Assembly (NCBI GenBank): GCA_016709675.1 | Contig: JADJMH010000005.1 | Location: 310,001 to 374,000, forward strand | Direction: 5' to 3' | Length of the DNA stretch: 64,000 nt | Source: Candidatus Accumulibacter proximus | Lineage (GTDB): Bacteria; Pseudomonadota; Gammaproteobacteria; Burkholderiales; Rhodocyclaceae | In this document: positions 33,716 to 42,450 of the stretch, in pieces | Numbering within the stretch: the stretch's first letter is position 1 | Layout: each line of letters starts with the position of its first letter | The notes under the pieces: generated by a model | What the model was told of the DNA's origin: nothing | The model's input: only the letters and a program-made list of their open reading frames with translations | The model's database searches: none | Position numbers and translations under genes: made by a program

Positions 33716-34651
33716 TTACTCCAGTTCAAGTACGTCGCCGTTACCCAGGAACAAGTCTGTCTGAGAACCATGCCGTCCTGTCCCCCGCAGGACCGGCAAA
33801 CCGCTGGCGAGCATCTTCTCGACCGCGGTGCGGCCAGTGCAATGGTTGCACGCCATCTTCGCAATGCCATAGCTGCTCAAGGCTTGCACGATCTGGTCCC
33901 GCTGCGTGTCCCAATCTTCCAGGGGCGAAAGGTGCAGACCGCCATAGACTGCATGGATCCGATCGCCACCGGTGAAGGTCCGCCGGGCATAATCCAGCAG
34001 GTTGAGCACCCCGCCGTGGCCGCAGCCGGTGATCATGCTCAGACCCTGATTCTGCAACCTTGCGTAGAGGACGTTTTCCCCCTCTACCTGCAACAGGGTA
34101 CTCATCGGAAAACTGACCACGGCCAAGCCGGGGAACAAGACCAGCGGCTGGTCGGCGGCGACAGTGATCAGGGCTCCCGTGTGACCTTGTTGGCGGATGA
34201 AGCTCAAGCCCGTCTGATGGAAACCGTCGGGCACGTAAATCGGGATGCTCGGGCAGTGTCTGAGGGTCGAGCGGATCCCCCAGAAGTGATCGAAATGCTC
34301 GTGGCTGACGATCAGCGCCTCGATCTGGCCCTTCTGCAACAACTGGTCGATGCCCTCCTCGGCGAAGCGGCGATCCATCCACTCGGGGCTCCAGCCGGTG
34401 TCGAACAGCAGTCGGCGCAGCCTTCCATCGGTTGTCTCGGCTTCCAGAAGCGCCGAAAAGCCGGCCGCATTCTCCGCGTGCAATCTGCCGAACGGCGGCC
34501 AGGGGATGGCGTACTGATCGCTCTGAGCGCCACCGGCCGCCCGGATGTCATCGAACACGGTGGCGGTGTCGAACCAGCCGGTCTCAGAGATGCAGAGAAT
34601 CCGCAAGCGCTTCAGGGCGCCAATGTCGAGTGTGGAAGAAACACGGTTCAT
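33716..34651 (-). CDS. Metallo-beta-lactamase-fold hydrolase (DHPPP-synthase-like)
   Basis: A 311-residue MBL-fold protein without signal peptide. The metal-binding motif is SHEHFDHFWG near residue 115, with further His ligands in GCGHGGVLNLL near residue 210 and YGGLHLSP near residue 240. The CISETGW start and LLFDTGWS segment resemble the family of the methanopterin-pathway 7,8-dihydropterin phosphate synthase. The assignment to that reaction is weak, since no other methanopterin genes are seen. It is the first gene of the pair with the alpha/beta hydrolase. Confidence 0.72.
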   Translation of the reverse strand: MNRVSSTLDIGALKRLRILCISETGWFDTATVFDDIRAAGGAQSDQYAIPWPPFGRLHAENAAGFSALLEAETTDGRLRRLLFDTGWSPEWMDRRFAEEGIDQLLQKGQIEALIVSHEHFDHFWGIRSTLRHCPSIPIYVPDGFHQTGLSFIRQQGHTGALITVAADQPLVLFPGLAVVSFPMSTLLQVEGENVLYARLQNQGLSMITGCGHGGVLNLLDYARRTFTGGDRIHAVYGGLHLSPLEDWDTQRDQIVQALSSYGIAKMACNHCTGRTAVEKMLASGLPVLRGTGRHGSQTDLFLGNGDVLELE

Positions 34652-34881
34652 GGTCAGTCGCCATCGAGTGGGGATGAGAAGACAGGCCCGAGCGCAGCGC
34701 GCGCCAAGCCCTCCTGGTTACGACCTTGCTACCGCCATCAAGCTACTTTGCTTGCAGGCGATAAACGTACTCCGTCAGCGCCATGATGCGGCTACGTGCT
34801 GCCGATTCCCTATCCTGCGGTGGCGTGTTCTGGAAGTATCGCGAAGATTGCATGTTGAAAGCTTGCCCCCAGATCGGCATT

Positions 34882-35370
34882 TCAGCGGCGCTTGAGGGCC
34901 AGCACGGATTTCTCGATCGCCTGTTCGAGGTAGCTCTGGTAGAAATCCGGCAAGCGCGTGCCGATGATCGGATCGGTCAGTCGTTTGCCATCCGGGCCGT
35001 AGAAGGCGACGACGGGCACCAGCCTGATCTTTTCGGCAGCGGCGAAACGGGCATGGGTGCTGCGCTCGCCGCGGAAATCGGTGATCGGCGCATCGCTGTC
35101 CTGGTTGATCTGGCGCACTACGACCTTGTCGCGATAGCGCAAGTTGCTGGCCAGCGGCTGCAGATAATCGCGCTTGATTGCCTGGCAGTAGGGGCAGTCC
35201 TGCCGGCTGAAGAGCAGGATCAGCGGGCCACCGGAACGGCTGGCCAGTGCCGCTTCGGCGCGCAGATCGGTTGCCGTCTGCAGCTTGCCATCCGACGCGA
35301 GCACCGCCAAGGGCAGCGCCAGCAGGCAGCACCGGCAGATTCGGCCGACGGTCTTCAGGAAGTGGTACAT
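34882..35370 (-). CDS. Periplasmic thioredoxin-like protein (SoxW-like)
   Basis: A 162-residue thioredoxin-fold protein. A hydrophobic signal (about 1-25, ending VLAS) precedes the redox motif DCPYCQAIKR near residue 58 and a cis-Pro loop (VPVVAF) near residue 118. This layout fits SoxW-type thioredoxins, which keep the SoxY cysteine or other Sox components reduced in the periplasm. Its start lies one base from the stop of the small cytochrome gene, so the two are co-transcribed. The SoxW role is inferred from context. Confidence 0.75.
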   Translation of the reverse strand: MYHFLKTVGRICRCCLLALPLAVLASDGKLQTATDLRAEAALASRSGGPLILLFSRQDCPYCQAIKRDYLQPLASNLRYRDKVVVRQINQDSDAPITDFRGERSTHARFAAAEKIRLVPVVAFYGPDGKRLTDPIIGTRLPDFYQSYLEQAIEKSVLALKRR

Positions 35371-35371
35371 C

Positions 35372-35683
35372 CTATCGCGCGAAATGGTAGTACTGCTGGT
35401 TCAGCCAGGCGGCCACCGCCGCCTCCTCGTCCGGGAACCAGCCGGCGCTGACCCTGGCATTGCAGGTGGCGACACGCTGCAGCAGTTCGAGCCGGTCTGA
35501 GAGCATGCGCCCGTCGCGGGTGTACATCTTGCTGCCGTCGCCGCCGTACATGCGCACGTGGCAACTGATGCAGGATTTTTCGTGCAGCGGCTTGGCGGTT
35601 TGCAGATCGACCTTGCCCCACGGTTCTTCCGCGTATACAGCAAGGGGCAGCAGGTAGAGCAGGGTCAGGTATGGCAGGCGCAT
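35372..35683 (-). CDS. Small periplasmic c-type cytochrome
   Basis: A 103-residue protein with a signal peptide (about 1-18, ending VYA) and a single heme c motif CISCH near residue 38. It has a conserved C-terminal part with LNQQYYHFAR, which is not a typical class I distal region. It lies between the SoxH-like and SoxW-like genes. An electron-transfer role with these is plausible; the partner is not known. Confidence 0.75.
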   Translation of the reverse strand: MRLPYLTLLYLLPLAVYAEEPWGKVDLQTAKPLHEKSCISCHVRMYGGDGSKMYTRDGRMLSDRLELLQRVATCNARVSAGWFPDEEAAVAAWLNQQYYHFAR

Positions 35684-35739
35684 GGCTTCTCCCGAGAGTT
35701 GAATGACTGAGGTGGTGGATCGGGTCAGGCGGTAGCCGA

Positions 35740-36681
35740 TCAGAAGCCCGCCGCCTCGGCTTCCAGGTAGGCCAGGCTGACGTACTTGCCGATGTTCGCC
35801 TCAAAGCCCTTCGTGTCCCGGGTTCGACTGACCACCCGCGGGTCCTTCAGTACCAGAGCCTTGGCCTCTTCGAGCGGCAGGCCTTCCTTGACGGCCTGTT
35901 CACAAGGTCGATAGATGCCTTCGAACAATTCGCGGTTCCATTGCAGAACGGTGGCACCGGGTTCGCCGTGGCCGGGCAGCCAGATCGTGCTCCTGGCGTT
36001 CTTCTGCAGTTCGTCGTAGGTCCTGAAGGTGCCCACATAAGAGCCGTCATCCATGTTGGCGATGCGCCGGTCCATGGCGACATCACCGACGCAGGTCAGT
36101 TTGTCTTCCACCACTTCGACACAGAGGTCGTAGGGGGTGTGCGCCTTGCCGTAATGGTGGATGCGCAGCGTGAGGTCGCCGAAGCTGAGCTCGTTGCCAT
36201 GCTCCAGCGCCAGGCTGGGTGGCACGATGCGCGTACCCATGGTCGCCTGGTTGGTCCATTGCTCCATCAGCGTGCGCCACAGGTTGCCCTGCACCCCCTG
36301 GATCTCCTTGATCGTGCCCGGGTGTGCGTAGATCGGCAAGCCCTTGTAGGCGGCGGCAAAGGCGTCGTTGCCGAGCCAGTGATCGCCGTGGTAATGGGTA
36401 TTGATGAGCGCAATGACCGGCTTCCTGAGAGTCTTCTGCAACTGGCGGATGGCCATTTCGCCAATCTGCACCGAGGCCCCCGAGTCAACCACAATCAGAC
36501 CTTTGGTGCTATTGACGAAGGTGATGTTGCACATCATCCCCTGGTTTTCCGGGGTGGGGAAACCGTCGGGAGAGAAGATCATCCAGACATGCGCGGAGAC
36601 CTGCCGCAAGGGGTGGTCCTTGACCGCCGGACCACGCACGAAGTCCTCGACCTCTCGGGCGATGCGCTCATGGTCTGCCAC
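35740..36681 (-). CDS. SoxH-like metallo-beta-lactamase-fold protein, N-terminus out of frame
   Basis: A 313-codon frame encoding an MBL-fold hydrolase: motif NTHYHGDHWLGND near residue 95, GDVAMDRR near residue 200 and WLPGHGEPGA near residue 240. It resembles SoxH and quinoprotein-relay zinc metallohydrolases. The frame opens only at a GTG (36681) without a ribosome site. Immediately upstream, in another frame, lies a Tat signal peptide with a good ribosome site. A one-base indel therefore seems to separate signal and enzyme (see separate entry). Neighbours are a cytochrome, a thioredoxin and the sox genes, all periplasmic. Whether the gene is broken or the sequence has an error is undecided. 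Confidence 0.78.
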   Translation of the reverse strand: MADHERIAREVEDFVRGPAVKDHPLRQVSAHVWMIFSPDGFPTPENQGMMCNITFVNSTKGLIVVDSGASVQIGEMAIRQLQKTLRKPVIALINTHYHGDHWLGNDAFAAAYKGLPIYAHPGTIKEIQGVQGNLWRTLMEQWTNQATMGTRIVPPSLALEHGNELSFGDLTLRIHHYGKAHTPYDLCVEVVEDKLTCVGDVAMDRRIANMDDGSYVGTFRTYDELQKNARSTIWLPGHGEPGATVLQWNRELFEGIYRPCEQAVKEGLPLEEAKALVLKDPRVVSRTRDTKGFEANIGKYVSLAYLEAEAAGF

Positions 36682-36755
36682 GGTGCCATTTCGGTGGCGG
36701 TCAGGGCGGCGAAAGCTGCCGCAGTGCGCAGGAAGTATCGCCGGTTCATCAGCAT
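36682..36755 (-). other. Tat signal peptide out of frame with the SoxH-like gene
   Basis: An AGGAG site precedes ATG 36749, which encodes MNRRYFLRTAAAFAALTA, a twin-arginine signal. That frame ends soon after inside the enzyme region (stop at about 36579), while the enzyme continues in the neighbouring frame. Confidence 0.7.
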
Positions 36756-36845
36756 CTCCTGAAACAGTTGAGTGGGAAGCGTCGCGCCAGGCTCAGCCGG
36801 GGTTCTCTTCTTGCTGGATTTTCTTGCTGGTTCCCTGGCGCATGA

Positions 36846-36874
36846 TTGAAAGCACCGGTCAAGTGCATTAGTAT
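36846..36874 (+). promoter_or_regulatory. Possible sigma-70 promoter of the cytochrome c4-like gene
   Basis: TTGAAA and TAGTAT separated by 17 bases, ending 43 bases before the GTG start at 36918. Confidence 0.4.
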
Positions 36875-36917
36875 TTAATGATTTAGAGATGATGTCTTGT
36901 CCGAGGGGAGAATTCAA

Positions 36918-37535
36918 GTGGCTTACAAGCATTCTGTTCTGATGGGAGCCGGTGCCCTGGCGGCACTGCTGAGCCTGCCGGTACTGGCCGATGCCAAGGC
37001 TGATCAGGCGCGCGCTGAAGAAATCGTTTCGGGGCGCTGTTTTCTCTGTCACGGAATGGAGGGTGAATCGGCCAGCCCGGTGTTTCCGCGTCTGGCTGGC
37101 CAGCACGCTGAATACCTGGCCCGGCAGCTGGCCGATTTCAAGAGTGGCAAGCGCAAGAGCGACACCATGAAGCCGCAGTCTGAAGAGCTGACGCCGGCTG
37201 AAATGAAGGCTCTCGGTGCCTTCTTCGCCAACAAGAAGGCGACGCCCAATACGCCGACGGACAGCGAAATCCTGGCGGTTGGGCGCTACATTTTCAGCAA
37301 GGGCAACTCGTTCTCCGGCTTGCCCAGTTGCGCGAGTTGCCATGGCGCCAAGGGCCTGGGAACCCCGCTGCTGCCGCGTCTGGCCGGCCAGCATCCGCGA
37401 TACATCGAGGATCAGCTCAAGCAATTCAACAAGCGCGAGCGGACCAACGACAATGCGGTGATGCATACCGTCGCTTCCAAGCTCAGCGAACTGGAAGCGC
37501 ATGCTGTCGCCGAGTACATTGCGACGCTGGATTAA
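36918..37535 (+). CDS. Diheme cytochrome c4-type protein
   Basis: A 205-residue periplasmic protein with a signal peptide (about 1-25, ending VLADA). Two class I heme domains follow: CFLCH near residue 46 with RLAGQHAEYL, and CASCH near residue 141 with RLAGQHPRYI. The near-identical RLAGQH blocks show an internal duplication, as in cytochrome c4. It likely passes electrons from sulfur oxidation to a terminal oxidase. Start set at GTG 36918 with GGGGAG seven bases upstream; a TTG further upstream is in frame but has no ribosome site. A strong bidirectional terminator follows. Confidence 0.87.
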   Translation: MAYKHSVLMGAGALAALLSLPVLADAKADQARAEEIVSGRCFLCHGMEGESASPVFPRLAGQHAEYLARQLADFKSGKRKSDTMKPQSEELTPAEMKALGAFFANKKATPNTPTDSEILAVGRYIFSKGNSFSGLPSCASCHGAKGLGTPLLPRLAGQHPRYIEDQLKQFNKRERTNDNAVMHTVASKLSELEAHAVAEYIATLD

Positions 37536-37549
37536 GCGCCTGTGGCCAT

Positions 37550-37585
37550 AAAGACAGAAGACCGCAGCTGCGGCCTTCTGTCTTT
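37550..37585. terminator. Bidirectional terminator between cytochrome c4-like gene and soxF
   Basis: AAAGACAGAAG pairs with CTTCTGTCTTT (11 bp) around an inner CCGCAGCTGCGG palindrome. The A/T-rich arm ends serve both directions. It separates the convergent genes. Confidence 0.85.
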
Positions 37586-37606
37586 CCTGCCGGTGCCTGG
37601 AGAAGG

Positions 37607-38884
37607 TCAGGCCAGCATGTCGGCCCAGATATTCTTGGCCCAGCCCAAAGCGACCTTGCCTTCGATTTCGTTGCGCGCCGCCGATACGCCGCCGGCACCC
37701 TTGACCGGCTGCACGACCTTGGTCGCCGGGTCGTACTGGTGTACCGAAGTAACGTGGATGGCGTTTTTCGCATCGACGAAGCTGTAGCAGGTGTTCATCA
37801 GCACCGGCGTCGGGTTTGGCCTGTCGCCTGACAGCAGGTTGAGGATTGCCGCGGCGGCAAGCTTGCCGTGCTGGTTGGCCATGTGACCCGACTTCGGCAT
37901 GGTCGGCGCCGGGAAAACGGCGTCGCCCAGGACATGCACCCCCGGTGTGCTGGTCGATTCCATTGACAGCCAGTCGATATCGACCCAGCGGTCGTTGATC
38001 AGCTTGATGCCGGATTTCGCTGCGACGTCACCAGCGCGATGCGGTGGAACCACGTTGAGCACGTCGGCCTTGAACTTGTCGAATTCCAGGATGGCCGTCT
38101 TCGAAGCAACGTCGACGTCCTTCACCTCGCTGTTCGGGCGATACTCGACGATATCCCTGTAGAGATCGGTCCAGGCCTTGGTGAACAGCCCCTTCTTGGA
38201 CACCACGTCCTCGTTGGCGTCGAGGATGATCACCTTCGATTTCGGCTTGGTCTGCTTGAAGTAGCTGGCCACCAGGCAGGCGCGCTCGTAGGGTCCGGGC
38301 GGGCAGCGATAGGGCGCCTTCGGGATGGTGAGCGCGTAGACGCCGCCGTTCTTCATGTCTTCCAGTTGTTTGCGCAGGGCGACGGTCTGCGGGCCGGCCT
38401 TCCAGGCGTGCAGAATCGCCGATTGTGCGGCAGCATTGTCAAGGCTGGGGATCTCGTTCCACATGAACTCGATGCCGGGCGAGAGGACCAGGCGGTCATA
38501 GCTCAGCTCGCCGCCCTTGGCCAGGCGCAGGCTGCGCTTCGCGGGGTCCACTGCCAGTACTTCATCCTGGATGAGGCGTACCCCCCAGGTGTTCTTCAGC
38601 CCGTCGTAGCTGACCGTGATCTCCTCCATGGTCCTGGTACCGCCAACGACCAGATTCGACATCGGGCAGGAGATGAAGGTCGGGTTGCGTTCGACCAGCG
38701 TCACCTGGACACCACCTTCGCTCCACATGCGCAGGTACTTGGCCACCGTCGCGCCACCGTAACCGCCGCCGACCACGACTACATGGCCGCTGGTTTTGCT
38801 CGTGCCGGCACAGCCGTAGAGCGAGGCCAGCGCCCCCGCCGCCGCGCCGGCCTTGAGGAAATCACGTCTTTTCATCAGCATCAT
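37607..38884 (-). CDS. soxF: Sulfide dehydrogenase flavoprotein subunit (SoxF/FccB)
   Basis: A 425-residue FAD-dependent sulfide dehydrogenase flavoprotein. A Tat signal (KRRDFLKAGAAAGALASL) is followed by the dinucleotide motif VVVVGGGYGGATVAKYL near residue 35. Redox-active cysteines lie in FISCPMSN near residue 72 and YRCPPGPYE near residue 190. FAD-binding continues with HVLGDA near residue 325 and a C-terminal flavocytochrome c domain. Together with the following small cytochrome it should form a flavocytochrome c that oxidises sulfide in the periplasm. Confidence 0.9.
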   Translation of the reverse strand: MMLMKRRDFLKAGAAAGALASLYGCAGTSKTSGHVVVVGGGYGGATVAKYLRMWSEGGVQVTLVERNPTFISCPMSNLVVGGTRTMEEITVSYDGLKNTWGVRLIQDEVLAVDPAKRSLRLAKGGELSYDRLVLSPGIEFMWNEIPSLDNAAAQSAILHAWKAGPQTVALRKQLEDMKNGGVYALTIPKAPYRCPPGPYERACLVASYFKQTKPKSKVIILDANEDVVSKKGLFTKAWTDLYRDIVEYRPNSEVKDVDVASKTAILEFDKFKADVLNVVPPHRAGDVAAKSGIKLINDRWVDIDWLSMESTSTPGVHVLGDAVFPAPTMPKSGHMANQHGKLAAAAILNLLSGDRPNPTPVLMNTCYSFVDAKNAIHVTSVHQYDPATKVVQPVKGAGGVSAARNEIEGKVALGWAKNIWADMLA

Positions 38885-38896
38885 GGTGTCATCCCC

Positions 38897-39202
38897 TTAT
38901 TTTTGTGCGGCGAAGTAGGTGGCAATCAGATCGAGCTGTTCGTCGGTGTAACCCTTGACGATCTGGTGCATGATCGAAGCGGGTTTGGCACCACTCCTGA
39001 AGTCGGCCAGCTTCTGTAGCGCCTTCGCCTTTTCGATGCCGTTCAGGGCATCGAGTCCGGCGCCCGGAACGGCCCTGCCGTTGGTGCCGTGGCAGTTGGC
39101 GCAGGTGGCCGCCAGGTTGCGAGGCAGGTTGGGATCGCCCGCCTGCGCGAAGCCGGTTGCGGCAAGCAGGCCCAGTCCTGCAACAGTGTGAAGCAGTTTC
39201 AT
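38897..39202 (-). CDS. soxE: Cytochrome c subunit of flavocytochrome c (SoxE/FccA-like)
   Basis: A 101-residue monoheme cytochrome with signal peptide (1-21, ending AQA). The heme motif is CANCHG near residue 35 and the distal Met lies in ASIMHQI near residue 76. It is the first gene of the pair with soxF (12-base gap), and the order cytochrome-flavoprotein matches fccAB/soxEF. Classical SoxE and FccA often have two hemes; this one has one. Confidence 0.82.
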   Translation of the reverse strand: MKLLHTVAGLGLLAATGFAQAGDPNLPRNLAATCANCHGTNGRAVPGAGLDALNGIEKAKALQKLADFRSGAKPASIMHQIVKGYTDEQLDLIATYFAAQK

Positions 39203-39328
39203 CGAGAGATCTCCTCAGAGTGATTTTGGCGCGCGATATAGCCCTCATTATGCCTCAGCCATATCCTGACTGCCAAACACTCCCCATTTTTGGCCGGAAT
39301 CGCAGGTTGGCTGAAGGGCCAATAGAAC

Positions 39329-39357
39329 TTGACTATATAAGCAGCTGGTTATACACT
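39329..39357 (+). promoter_or_regulatory. Sigma-70-like promoter of the soxC operon
   Basis: TTGACT (39329-39334) and TACACT (39352-39357) separated by 17 bases, in an AT-rich patch of an otherwise GC-rich region. Transcription would start near 39364, inside the FNR-type box. Confidence 0.5.
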
Positions 39358-39361
39358 AATT

Positions 39362-39375
39362 TTGATGAAAATCAA
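39362..39375. promoter_or_regulatory. FNR/CRP-family box upstream of soxC
   Basis: TTGATGAAAATCAA fits the FNR consensus TTGAT-N4-ATCAA exactly. Its place at the predicted start point suggests repression, or activation of a promoter about 41 bases downstream. Confidence 0.7.
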
Positions 39376-39532
39376 AGGGGCGATGGGCGGGTGAGATGGC
39401 GCTGATCGAAGGATTGAAGCACTGCTTCGCCTTGTTTGGCGGGACGACTCTCAGGCACGATCGCCTTCTGTGCTGCGGCGCCTTGCGCCAGATGCGTTGT
39501 CCGGGTTGCATGAATCAGGGGGAATCGTCTCG

Positions 39533-40882
39533 ATGGTGGATATCGTGAAACAACCGGGGCGGCTGCGGCGAGCCCCGGAGAACTTTCTTTCGGAAGCGGA
39601 GATCAAGGCTGTCGGTGAGGGGCGGCGAGATTTTCTCAGGAAGAGCTTCCTGACCGCCGCCGGTGCGGCGATGGCGGTGCCGATGCTCGCGCGCGCCAGC
39701 GAAGGCGATGCGAACATCCTGCAGAACCCTGAGTGGACGACAACGCTCGGACAGCCGGTGGCGGTGCGTCCCTACGGGCTACCGTCAAAACACGAGAGCC
39801 AGTTGGTTCGCCGTGAGTCGCCCGGCCTCACCCGGGTTGGCGCGGCGTCGGTTTCCTTTGCCCCCCTGCAAGGCATGTTCGGCATCATTACCCCGTCGGG
39901 CCTGCATTTCGAGCGCCACCACCAGGGTTGGTACGACATTGATCCGGCCAGGCACCGCTTGATGATCAACGGTTCCGAGCCGGCCTTTGTCAAGCAGGCG
40001 AAGGTCTATAACATGGATGAACTGATGCGTTTGCCGTCGGTATCGCGCATCCACTTTATCGAATGCGGTGCCAACACCGGCCTGGAATGGGGCAACGTGG
40101 CCGTGCCCACCGTCCAGTACACGCACGGCATGCTTTCCTGTTCCGAATTTACCGGCGTGCCGCTCAAGCTGCTGCTGGACGATTGCGGCGTCGATTACCG
40201 CAAGGCGCGTTTCGTCCTGGCCGAGGGAGCCGACGGCTCGTCGATGACGCGCACCATTCCGATGGAAATGGTCGAGTCGGGCGAGGTGCTGGTCGCCTAT
40301 GGCCAGAACGGCGAAATGCTGCGTCCGGAAAACGGCTATCCCCTGCGCCTGGTCGTGCCGGGGGTACAGGGCGTCTCCTGGGTGAAATGGCTGCGCCGGA
40401 TCGAAGTCGGCGACAAGCCGTATGCCACCAAGGACGAGGCTGTGCATTACATCGACCTGCTGCCGAACGGTCAGCATCGCCAGTACACCTCGGTGCAGGA
40501 GTGCAAATCGGTGATCACCACGCCGTCCGGTGGTCAGGCCCTGCTCGACAAGGGCTTCTACAACGTTTCCGGACTGGCATGGTCGGGACGTGGCCGGCTC
40601 AAGCAGGTCGACGTCTCCTTCGACGGCGGCATCAACTGGCAGGCGGCGCGCATCGAAGGACCGGTACAGAACAAGGCGCTGACCCGCTTCAACATCGGCT
40701 GGGTCTGGGACGGCAAGCCGGCGATCCTGCAGTCGCGCGCCATCGACGAGACCGCCTATGTGCAGCCGACATACGGCCAGTTGCGCCTTGTGCGCGGTAC
40801 CAAGTCCATCTATCACAACAACGCCATCCAGTCCTGGAAAGTCGACGAAAGCGGAGAGGTCAGCAATGTCCAGGTTCTCTAG
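39533..40882 (+). CDS. soxC: Sulfane dehydrogenase subunit SoxC
   Basis: A 449-residue molybdopterin protein of the sulfite oxidase family. A Tat signal with RRDFLRKSFLTAAGAAMAVP lies near residues 31-50. The cofactor cysteine is in HFIECGANTGLEWG near residue 180, and the C-terminal dimerisation domain has VSFDGGINWQAA near residue 363. With SoxD it oxidises the SoxY-bound sulfane sulfur, removing six electrons. Start at ATG 39533 with GGGGGA upstream. The stop overlaps soxD by 17 bases. Confidence 0.95.
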   Translation: MVDIVKQPGRLRRAPENFLSEAEIKAVGEGRRDFLRKSFLTAAGAAMAVPMLARASEGDANILQNPEWTTTLGQPVAVRPYGLPSKHESQLVRRESPGLTRVGAASVSFAPLQGMFGIITPSGLHFERHHQGWYDIDPARHRLMINGSEPAFVKQAKVYNMDELMRLPSVSRIHFIECGANTGLEWGNVAVPTVQYTHGMLSCSEFTGVPLKLLLDDCGVDYRKARFVLAEGADGSSMTRTIPMEMVESGEVLVAYGQNGEMLRPENGYPLRLVVPGVQGVSWVKWLRRIEVGDKPYATKDEAVHYIDLLPNGQHRQYTSVQECKSVITTPSGGQALLDKGFYNVSGLAWSGRGRLKQVDVSFDGGINWQAARIEGPVQNKALTRFNIGWVWDGKPAILQSRAIDETAYVQPTYGQLRLVRGTKSIYHNNAIQSWKVDESGEVSNVQVL

Positions 40883-41924
40883 AACGATTCTCGCTCTGGC
40901 GCTGGCCGGAGCGACCAGTGCCGGCTTCGCCTTCGACCACTACAAAGGCATCGGTCGCCAGGCGACGCCGGCCGAAGTGAAAGCCTGGGACATTGACGTT
41001 CGTCCCGACTTCAAAGGCTTGCCGAAAGGATCCGGTACGGTTGATCGCGGCCAGGAAGTGTTCGAGGAGAAATGCGCCTCGTGCCATGGCACTTTCGGCG
41101 AGTCAAACGAGGTCTTCACGCCGCTGATCGGCGGCACCACCAAGGACGACATCAAGACCGGCAATGTCAAGGGTCTGTCGTCGGGGGATCTGCCGCAGCG
41201 GACCACATTTACCAAAGTGGCGACGATTTCGACCATCTTCGACTATATCCAGCGGGCCATGCCGTGGACCGCGCCGAAGTCGATGAAGCCGGATGATACC
41301 TACGCTGTTCTTGCCTACATGCTCAACCTGGCCGAGATCGTGCCGGCAGACTTCACGCTGTCCGACAAGAACATTGCCGAGGTCCAGAAATTGATGCCCA
41401 ACCGCCATGGCATGACCACCGACCACGGCATGTGGCCGGGCGCGTCGGCTGCCAAGGGCGGCATTGGCAACGGTGGCAAGCCGGACGTGAAGAACACGGC
41501 GTGCATGAAGAACTGCAAGACCGAGGTCAGGATTGGTTCCGTTCTGCCGGATTACGCACGTGATGCACACGGTAACCTCTTTGACCAGAACCGCAGCTTC
41601 GGCCCGGTGCGCGGAATCAAGACCGGCGGTGCAGCGGCCGCGCCAGTGGCGGCAACGGCAAGTGCTGGCGCGGGGCCGCTTGACCTGGCAACCAGAAGCG
41701 GCTGTATGGCCTGCCACGGGGTCAACAACAAGATTGTCGGTCCCGGCTACAACGAGGTGCAGGCGCGCTACAAGGATCAGCCCGACGCTGCTGCCCGTCT
41801 GGCGCTTAAAGTGAAGAACGGCGGGCAGGGTGTCTGGGGTTCGGTGCCCATGCCGCCGAACGGTGAAATGAAGGATGCCGACATCAACACCCTGGTGGCG
41901 TGGATCCTGTCTGGCGCCAGATAA
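40866..41924 (+). CDS. soxD: Sulfane dehydrogenase cytochrome subunit SoxD
   Basis: A 352-residue diheme cytochrome with signal peptide (1-20, ending GFA). Heme motifs are CASCH near residue 62 and CMACH near residue 279, linked by an Ala-rich stretch. The N-terminal domain has the SoxD-typical GTVDRGQEVFEEKCASCHG. It accepts electrons from SoxC. Start at ATG 40866 with GGAGAGG upstream, inside soxC. Presence of SoxCD means thiosulfate can be oxidised fully to sulfate without free sulfur globules. Confidence 0.93.
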   Translation: MSRFSRTILALALAGATSAGFAFDHYKGIGRQATPAEVKAWDIDVRPDFKGLPKGSGTVDRGQEVFEEKCASCHGTFGESNEVFTPLIGGTTKDDIKTGNVKGLSSGDLPQRTTFTKVATISTIFDYIQRAMPWTAPKSMKPDDTYAVLAYMLNLAEIVPADFTLSDKNIAEVQKLMPNRHGMTTDHGMWPGASAAKGGIGNGGKPDVKNTACMKNCKTEVRIGSVLPDYARDAHGNLFDQNRSFGPVRGIKTGGAAAAPVAATASAGAGPLDLATRSGCMACHGVNNKIVGPGYNEVQARYKDQPDAAARLALKVKNGGQGVWGSVPMPPNGEMKDADINTLVAWILSGAR

Positions 41925-41946
41925 CGGACTTTTGAGAGGAGAAGTG

Positions 41947-42414
41947 ATGAACAAGCAACGTCGCAATGTACTGAAGACCTGCTCGGGTGCGGCACTGATG
42001 AGCCTGCTTGCTGCTGCGGGCATCATCGCCCCGGGGATGGCGCTGGCTGAGTGGAACAAGGCCGCGTTTGACGCCAAGAGCATGGCTGACACACTGAAAG
42101 CCCTTGGCGCTGGTACTCCGGCAGACAGCAAGGATGTCCAGGTGACCGGCCCGGATATCGCCGAGAACGGCGCCGTGGTACCGGTAGGCGTCAGTTCGAC
42201 GCTGCCTAACGTGACCATGGTCGCCATCCTGATCGAGAAGAACCCGAACGCGCTGGCCGCCAGCTTCACGCTGCCGGAAGGCACCGAAGCCAATGTGCAG
42301 ACGCGCGTCAAGATGGGTCAGACTTCCAACGTCTACGCGCTGGTCAAATCAGATGGCAAGTTCTTCATGGCCACCAAGGAGATCAAGGTCACCCTCGGCG
42401 GCTGTGGCGGCTAA
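41947..42414 (+). CDS. soxY: Thiosulfate oxidation carrier protein SoxY
   Basis: A 155-residue carrier. A Tat-like signal (KQRRNVLKTCSGAALMSLLAA) precedes an immunoglobulin-like domain, and the protein ends in the hallmark GGCGG swinging arm, whose Cys carries the sulfur intermediates. GAGAGGAG lies upstream of the ATG. It forms a heterodimer with SoxZ, encoded 36 bases later. Confidence 0.96.
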   Translation: MNKQRRNVLKTCSGAALMSLLAAAGIIAPGMALAEWNKAAFDAKSMADTLKALGAGTPADSKDVQVTGPDIAENGAVVPVGVSSTLPNVTMVAILIEKNPNALAASFTLPEGTEANVQTRVKMGQTSNVYALVKSDGKFFMATKEIKVTLGGCGG

Positions 42415-42450
42415 TCGGTTACGACCTGCAGCGAATTCAAGGAGATAGTC

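Larger units (their letters stand above)
39203..39532. promoter_or_regulatory. Divergent control region of soxEF and soxCDYZAXB
   Basis: 330 bases without a gene. It holds a sigma-70-like promoter (39329-39357) and an FNR-type box (39362-39375), both described separately. The rest shows no other recognised site. Confidence 0.6.
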
